Part shown: positions 58,850 through 64,000 of the stretch, one piece after another
Position numbering within the stretch: position 1 is the first letter of the stretch
Layout: every line of letters starts with the position of its first letter
Notes under the pieces: model-generated
The model's database searches: none
What the model saw: only the letters and a program-made list of their open reading frames with translations
Told to the model about the DNA's origin: nothing
Translations under genes and position numbers: made by a program
From: Puccinia triticina
Lineage: Eukaryota > Basidiomycota > Pucciniomycetes > Pucciniales > Pucciniaceae
NCBI RefSeq assembly: GCF_026914185.1
Contig: NC_070573.1
Location: 2,287,501-2,351,500, forward strand
Direction of reading: 5' to 3'
DNA length: 64,000 nucleotides

Positions 58850-59755
58850 TCTGCAGTGGGAGCGGATGCGACAGGTGCCGCTGGCGTTGGCACAGTTTTG
58901 GATTCTGGGGCGACCCACCACGTGAGCGGCTCTTTCCACCAGTTTTCTTATCTTTCCCCTTTATGTCCACCAGTCAGGCCGAATTTGGCGTCCGCTTCGG
59001 GGTACATGTTGGCGACTCATAGTGGACACCTCAAGATAACCAGTGGGGCTGGTATCCTGGCGGTGCCATGACAGGTGCTATACAGCCCGGAAATGAAGGG
59101 CACGCTCCTTAGTCTCGGCCAATTCATCGACTCGGGATTTAAACCGGAATTCTTATTGAACAACGACATAAGGCTTCAATCTTCTTTTCTTTCATTCACC
59201 GCTCAATATCAAAACCGGTCCTGGATTATTTCCCATCAGTCTATTCATCCTATATTTCCTTCTATTCAATCCATAACTCCTAACGTCTCGATCAATTCAC
59301 CCTCTTACGACTGGCACTGCCGACTAGGACATGTATCCGACGGCACGGTGAAAGACTTTCTACGGCGATTTGTTCCGACTTTTGATTTGAAATCATGGAC
59401 CCCGTTCATTTGCAAAACGTGCAAAACATGCAAAAGTGAACGGCGACGACACCATCTTCCCAACGTGGTCAAATTTGATGAGCGACTTGATTTACTTGTA
59501 ACAGACGTTCTAGGACCCCTCGACCCGGACATCAACGGACACCGTTTCCTGTTAACAGTCAGGGATCATGCGACAACGTATTCATTTGTATTCCCCATGA
59601 AGACTTGCTCCGAGGTTCCGTCCATTATCATTGCCTTGATCAAGTGAATCTTTTCGGTTTTTAAACTAGCTCCTAAATTTATCCGCTGCGACAACGGCGG
59701 TGAATACACATCTAAAACTTTTGAATCTTATCTTTCTTCAGTCGGTACCTCTATA
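58850..59755 (+). pseudogene. E4 protease and integrase, first part
   Basis: Same frame. Protease V-L-D-S-G-A-T-H-H-V-S-G (about 58893). TGA at 59069. Integrase zinc region W-H-C-R-L-G-H...C-K-T-C-K, then T-D-V-L-G-P (first catalytic Asp). TGA at 59645. C-D-N-G-G-E-Y (second Asp) at about 59690. Confidence 0.88.
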
Positions 59756-61832
59756 TTGTTCACATCTCCTTACACTCTGGAACAGAACGGCGAGGCAGAA
59801 CGGTTGAATCGGACTCTTGGCGATATCGCCCGGACGACACTCCGGCATTCTTCCCTACCAGATTCCCTTTGGTCTTACGCATATCAATGTGCATGCTACT
59901 TAATTAATCGGATTTCTAATTCTCGATGCAAATCAAGCCCACTTGAATTATGGTCGAACCGGGAACCTTCGGCGACGTCATTCTATCCTTTCGGCACCAA
60001 GGCTTGTATTCACATACCCAAGGAACGGCGGCGCAAGCTTGATACTCGTGGATGGATAGGATATCTGGTCGGCTATCAAGACGACGAACGAGGATGGTTC
60101 TTCTGGAACCCGATGACTCGAAAAGTCGTTAACTCAGAGTGTGCTGAGTTCTTAGACTTTCAAGGGAAACAACTAATCCCTGCTCCGAACCTATCTTCTA
60201 ACACTTTGTCTGTCCGTAGAACACTTCACCTCGGCCACAAGACAACCAAGGAGGTTTGTGAGTCTCAAGAGGCTCAGATCGACGAAATTCAAGCAATTTC
60301 CGACGCCGATATTCCCTGCAGCCTGAAGAGCGCGCTGGCGAGTCCCGAGAAGGAAAGCTGGCGCGCAGCATGCATGACTGAATGGGATCAACTCGTCCAG
60401 ATTGACACTTTCGACATTGAAGAGAAGGAAAAGAAGCATTCGATAGGCACGCGGTTTGTGTTTGACATCAAACGGCGATCGGACGGCTCTGTGGAGAAAC
60501 TCAAAGCTAGATTCGTAGTCCGAGGTTTCAGGCAAAAACTCGGACGGGATGTAAAGTCAACGTTTGCGCCGACGGCGTCCCTGACCACTTTACGACTCTT
60601 ACTCACTTTGGCAATCATCAACAAGTGGAAGATTAACTCCTTCAACATAACTGGCGCCTTCGTTCATAGCCCCATCGATGAAACCATCTTTGTAGATCCG
60701 CCCGTTGAGCTTTTCCCGCATCTTAAAGGAAAAGTATTGAAACTGAAGAAAGCGCTTTATGGAACTCAACAAGCCAGTCGATGCTGGTGGAAGCACTTCA
60801 AAGGCCTTCTGCAAACTTGGGGGTTCGATTGCAATGAAGTAGAGGAATGTCTATACAGGTATAAGAAAGGGAAATCAATCATTATTATATGGATTCACGT
60901 GGACAACGGAATCGTGTTCAGCAACGACGATGCCGCCTTGCAACATCTCCGACGGAAACTCGAAGACAATCTCAGAGTCAAATGGGACGATCGACCAGAC
61001 AAGCTCGTTGGCATCAAGATGGAGTATGAAAACGACGCAATATACCTCAGTCAACCTCTGTTGATCGAACAGACAATCAAAAAATTCCAATCTGAAGTGC
61101 AACGTAACATTATACCGACCTACACACCATTAGCCGGGGATAAAATGGTGACCTCATACGATGCCCCGATTAACGCAACACTCTATCAATCTCTGATCGG
61201 ATCTCTAAATTACATTGCGCTTGGATCCAGACCAGATTTAAGCTTTGTGGTGAATTTCCTTGCTCGATTCAGCTCAAACCCGGATAACACGCATTGGAAC
61301 GGACTTAAACATCTTGTCCAATATCTGGCGACGACTCGAGACAAACGACTCAAATTGGAATACTCAAACGGCGAAGTGGTAACTTGGGCCGATGCAAATT
61401 GGGGGGGGGGGGGGGGGGGGGTTTCAGCGATCTACCTCGGGATTTATCATCAAGTTCATGGGGAGTCCCATCGCCTGGGGGTCTCGACGACAGAAGGTCG
61501 TAGCAACATCCACTTGTGCGGCAGAATTTATCTCGATTGGGATGGCTGTTGACTTCTTACTCTTTCTACTTCCTATAGTTCATTCTCTCGACATCAACCC
61601 AGGTGTCACACTCAAATGCGACAACCGTGCGGCAGTTTTGGTTTCTGACGATAACGCTTCAAAAGGAAGAATGAAAAGTCTGGAACAAAATTTCTTTTTT
61701 GTCAATGATGCCGTAAGGGAACACAAAATTAAACTTGACTGGGTATCAACATCCGACAATCTTGCCGACTTCTTCACCAAGCCGTTACGAGCAAATCTCC
61801 ACTCTACTTCGATGGCCAAAATTTTTCTTTAA
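59756..61832 (+). pseudogene. E4 integrase end, RT and RNase H
   Basis: E-Q-N-G-E-A-E-R-L gives the third integrase residue. RT: F-A-P-T-A-S-L, then F-N-I-T-G-A-F-V-H-S (Asp expected at Asn) and I-H-V-D-N-G-I (V-D-D expected); both changes are GAC to AAC within CG dinucleotides. A G run of about 21 (61401-61421) shifts the frame in RNase H after W-A-D-A-N-W; the correct frame resumes as F-Q-R-S-T-S-G-F and ends at 61832, with K-C-D-N-R-A-A and D-F-F-T-K-P-L. Confidence 0.9.
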
Positions 61833-62090
61833 AACTTTTGTTTTTGGTTATTTCAACTGGTTTCTTTATTTTTATCTCTACTCACAATCCCCACTCATTT
61901 TCCAGTATGATTCTCAGATGTGATGTAAGATTTCTCTTCTCAAGTGTATTGGTTGTATGTAGTGGTGTGGAGTTTGAGGGGGGGTGTTGGAGTGTGGGGT
62001 GGGCAAACTCCAAATTTGGAGCATGTGGGAGATAAGAGGAGGTCGAGGAGGAGCAATACAATCAAGGTTTTTTCCACCTACAACAATTTC

Positions 62091-62586
62091 AAAAGGCCTT
62101 ATATGCATGTAGCATACCAAGGATGATATGCAACATCTTCATGAAATTACGGCCACACCAAATGAACAACCCAGGAAGGATGGTATTGTGAGAGAGGTGA
62201 GGGGTCAATGTTTCCCTTTTTTGACAAAAAGTAGATTTTGAGACTTCTCATAACATTAACGGTCAAAGTAAAAAAAACAATTAAAAATTTCTGAAACCCC
62301 TCAGCCACCCTGGATTAATCCTAAAACTTGCAATATCTTTTTTTCAGGAAGAACAGAATGGTGTATGTAGAAATTCATGAATTTTATCAGGGAAAAAAAA
62401 GAAAATATTCCTGTGGCTTGAAGCTAACAAAAGGGGAAGTTGAGAGATTATAGAACGGTATTAAGGCAACATGGAACACAGACAAAGGTATCAAGAGGAA
62501 TAAAAAAAAATTAATCAATATAATTTGATCAATATACACTATACTGATCAATATACAACATTGCAAATTCATCCATGTTGGTAGTG
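62091..62586 (-). repeat. CACTA right terminal inverted repeat
   Basis: Reverse complement of 10043-10545 with scattered differences; the tip CACTACCAACATGG ends at 62586, followed by ctg. Confidence 0.85.
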
Positions 62587-62589
62587 CTG

Positions 62590-62870
62590 ATAGTTCTTCT
62601 GCAGATCCAATACAACCGGGGTGAGGCCAAGGGAAGCAAGAGCTGAGTGGAGCAACACATCCGGCTCATCAATGGGTGCTGCCTTTCCTTTGGCAAGGGC
62701 TTGAACACAGAAGATGAAGATATTGTGATTGCATTGGCTTTTGATTTTTTTGCAGGGGTTGTTTCCGGCCCCATCCCAGAAGGCACAAAAGCGGATTTGG
62801 AGAGGGGTTTTTGCCATAAGGTGGCGCGGAGTTTAGACCATTCATCCGCGGTATCCAGAAGGTGAGTCAC
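62590..62870 (-). pseudogene. LINE ORF1 5' portion
   Basis: Minus-strand frame C-A-F-W-D-G-A-G-N-N-P-C...L-D-L-Q-K-N-Y-Q joins 10039 in frame across the CACTA element. An upstream frame (D-E-W-S-K-L-R-A-T-L-W-Q) is one base off. The LINE sequence seems to stop near 62870-62895, where a copia fragment begins, suggesting 5' truncation or insertion into copia. Confidence 0.6.
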
Positions 62871-62894
62871 ATCCGGCTTGACGTCTTCCTCCTC

Positions 62895-63190
62895 AAACGG
62901 GTAGCCCTCCTTAGGTTACTCATATTGTTTGCAGTGAACAACGGGCTCCAGATTCATCAAACCGACGTCAGGAGCGCATTCCTCACGTGTCTGCTGGAGG
63001 AAAAAGTGACTTTCCTGCCCCCCAAACTCAGTACTCCAGCTCAAGGAAGCGATTTACGGCTTGCACCAGGCTCCCCTGGTCTGGTACAAGCACCTGACAG
63101 CCTACCTCAAAACCCTTGGATTCAACATTGCACTTTTGGACCCGTGCGTATTCTGGAGACGGGAAACAAACAGTGTGAGACTCCAAAAGT
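62895..63190 (+). pseudogene. Copia RT fragment
   Basis: L-R-L-L-I-L-F-A-V-N-N and Q-T-D-V-R-S-A-F-L (motif A with Asp) in one frame, then in another frame G-L-x-Q-A-P-L-V-W-Y-K-H and L-L-D-P-C-V-F. The spacing and order match copia RT; a frameshift lies near 63050. It belongs to a fifth, otherwise missing element, perhaps the one that hosts the LINE. Confidence 0.75.
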
Positions 63191-63214
63191 GGGTTGCACT
63201 CCTTTTGGCTGAAT

Positions 63215-64000
63215 TTAGAGAAGTATGTGTGGGGAAACCCCTGCCTCTCTGAAAATCAGACTGACAACACCCCCAAGCTAAGCTTGGAAGAAGAAGATGT
63301 GGACAGTGTAGTTGTTAATAGCCTTGCAAGGAATTATTTGGGACTCTTCTGGCAAAGTATTGGTTATTTGTAAGGTGTAACTGGTATATATATTGTGTAG
63401 TAAATATGTGCTGTTGTTTTTACAATTTTTTGTTGGCTAGGTACTCTGTGTACTTTTGCATGAGGAACCAGAAGAACAGTGGAGGAGAGCCTCCTTTTAT
63501 AGATAAGAGTGAGGGAGTTTTGCCCCCCGGAGGATTACACTTTCCCTGCAAAAAGTGCAGGTAGCGCAGCAATACAAGTATGGAATATTCTAGTAACTAT
63601 AGAGACAGCAGAGGCTGTGCAACAATACATGAAAACAAGAAGAAATAGAATGTTCCAAAATGGTCTATCAACTGTAATGGAAGTTTTGCCTTAGAAACAA
63701 GAAGGATTGGAATATTCTAGAGAAAAAAATAGTTGTCATGTTCAAAGAAGTGCCCAATAGCAACGAGATAAGGATCTGTACTTACTTCTTATCAGGTTTT
63801 GGGGGTCAAAGCCTCTACTTGGACTTGGACTTTCATCCCTCCACTAATTAACTCCTGATCTCTGGTTATTCAAATATAGTGTAAAAGATGGTACTATAAC
63901 ACTGCATACATTAGGAGTATGCAACAGGAAATGACTGTAAATATGCATGTATATGTAAAAATTACTATAAGGGTGTTCAAAGTTGAAATCATAAAATTTT
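63215..64000. other. Right edge, possible LTR, no gene
   Basis: ggaagaagaaga at about 63286 followed by TGTGGACAGTG could be a polypurine tract and LTR start. The other LTR end is not identified. The palindrome caagctaagcttgg lies near 63270. No gene seen. Confidence 0.35.

Larger units (their letters stand above)
57133..62085 (+). mobile_element. E4: copia retrotransposon with 101-bp LTRs
   Basis: LTRs TGTTGGAGTGTGGGG...CTACAACA at 57133-57233 and 61985-62085, TSD atttc (57128-57132, 62086-62090), with a G-rich polypurine tract before the 3' LTR. Gag, protease, integrase, RT and RNase H follow in one frame with four TGA stops and one homopolymer frameshift. It lies in the right arm of the CACTA element. 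Confidence 0.92.
10043..62586. mobile_element. CACTA (EnSpm) DNA transposon, heavily invaded
   Basis: The ends are CACTACCAACATGGATGAAT on the left and its reverse complement on the right, with a 3-bp duplication ctg (10040-10042, 62587-62589). A CACTA terminus with a 3-bp TSD defines the superfamily. The arms carry about 500 bp of imperfect inverted repeat and then 175-bp satellite units in opposite orientations. Inside are Helitron-1 with all its guests, a split spliced gene (53330-55979), two solo LTRs and copia E4. No transposase was recognised, so it is non-autonomous or its transposase is lost. Excision restores the LINE ORF1 frame. Confidence 0.85.

Noticed and set aside
60191..60535. 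Minus-strand gene in E4
   Set aside because: Shadow of the copia pol region, which has clear RT motifs on the plus strand.

Overview
The window is transposon-rich DNA from a fungus, most likely a basidiomycete of the rust (Pucciniales) type. The reasons are 56-78 bp GT-AG introns, chromodomain gypsy and UBN2-type copia elements of fungal style, a Tad-like LINE, and a CACTA element and Helitrons with captured or embedded genes. The species is inferred, not proven. I found no intact host gene, rRNA or complete tRNA gene. Nearly everything is mobile DNA, mostly broken by stops, frameshifts and nesting.

The layout is a set of nested elements whose junctions can be read base by base. A minus-strand LINE occupies about 1-10039 and resumes at 62590-62870. 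Inside its ORF1 sits a CACTA element (10043-62586, TSD ctg) with long inverted arms and 175-bp satellite arrays. Helitron-1 (11812-51971, minus, between A and T) lies in the left satellite array. Element E0 (14589-51292, minus, TSD ccgg) lies in the Helitron's CCGGTCAT minisatellite. E1, a chromodomain gypsy (16490-45187, minus, TSD cgcca), lies in E0. E2, a copia element (21457-39501, minus, TSD aaaat), lies in the protease region of E1. E3, a gypsy (23870-36592, plus, TSD acgg), lies in E2. A CACTA-like MITE (32839-33827, TSD ctg) lies in an exon of a gene carried by E3. That is eight levels. Removing a guest and one TSD copy restores the host reading frame, or the host repeat, at almost every junction.

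Side branches are three hAT-like MITEs (854-1277, 2600-3080, 40837-41167), solo LTRs (4752-5244, 12986-14125, 15289-16109, 53573-54233, 54370-55561), Helitron-2 (46409-49889) in the E0 gag with a decayed bHLH-like gene, a split spliced gene (54286-55979 and leftward) inside the CACTA element, and a second copia element E4 (57133-62085) in the CACTA right arm. A copia RT remnant lies at about 62895-63190.

The most interesting items are: a five-exon gene antisense to the E3 retrotransposon between pol and the 3' LTR; an E0 primer site that preserves over 50 nt of a mature tRNA-Tyr including CCA; a base-paired stem beside the polypurine tract whose stem bases covary between E0 and E3; 4-bp TSDs with a central CG in that clade; an outer element (E1) whose LTRs are far less diverged than those of its guest; and TGA stops plus catalytic Asp-to-Asn changes that fit CpG deamination.
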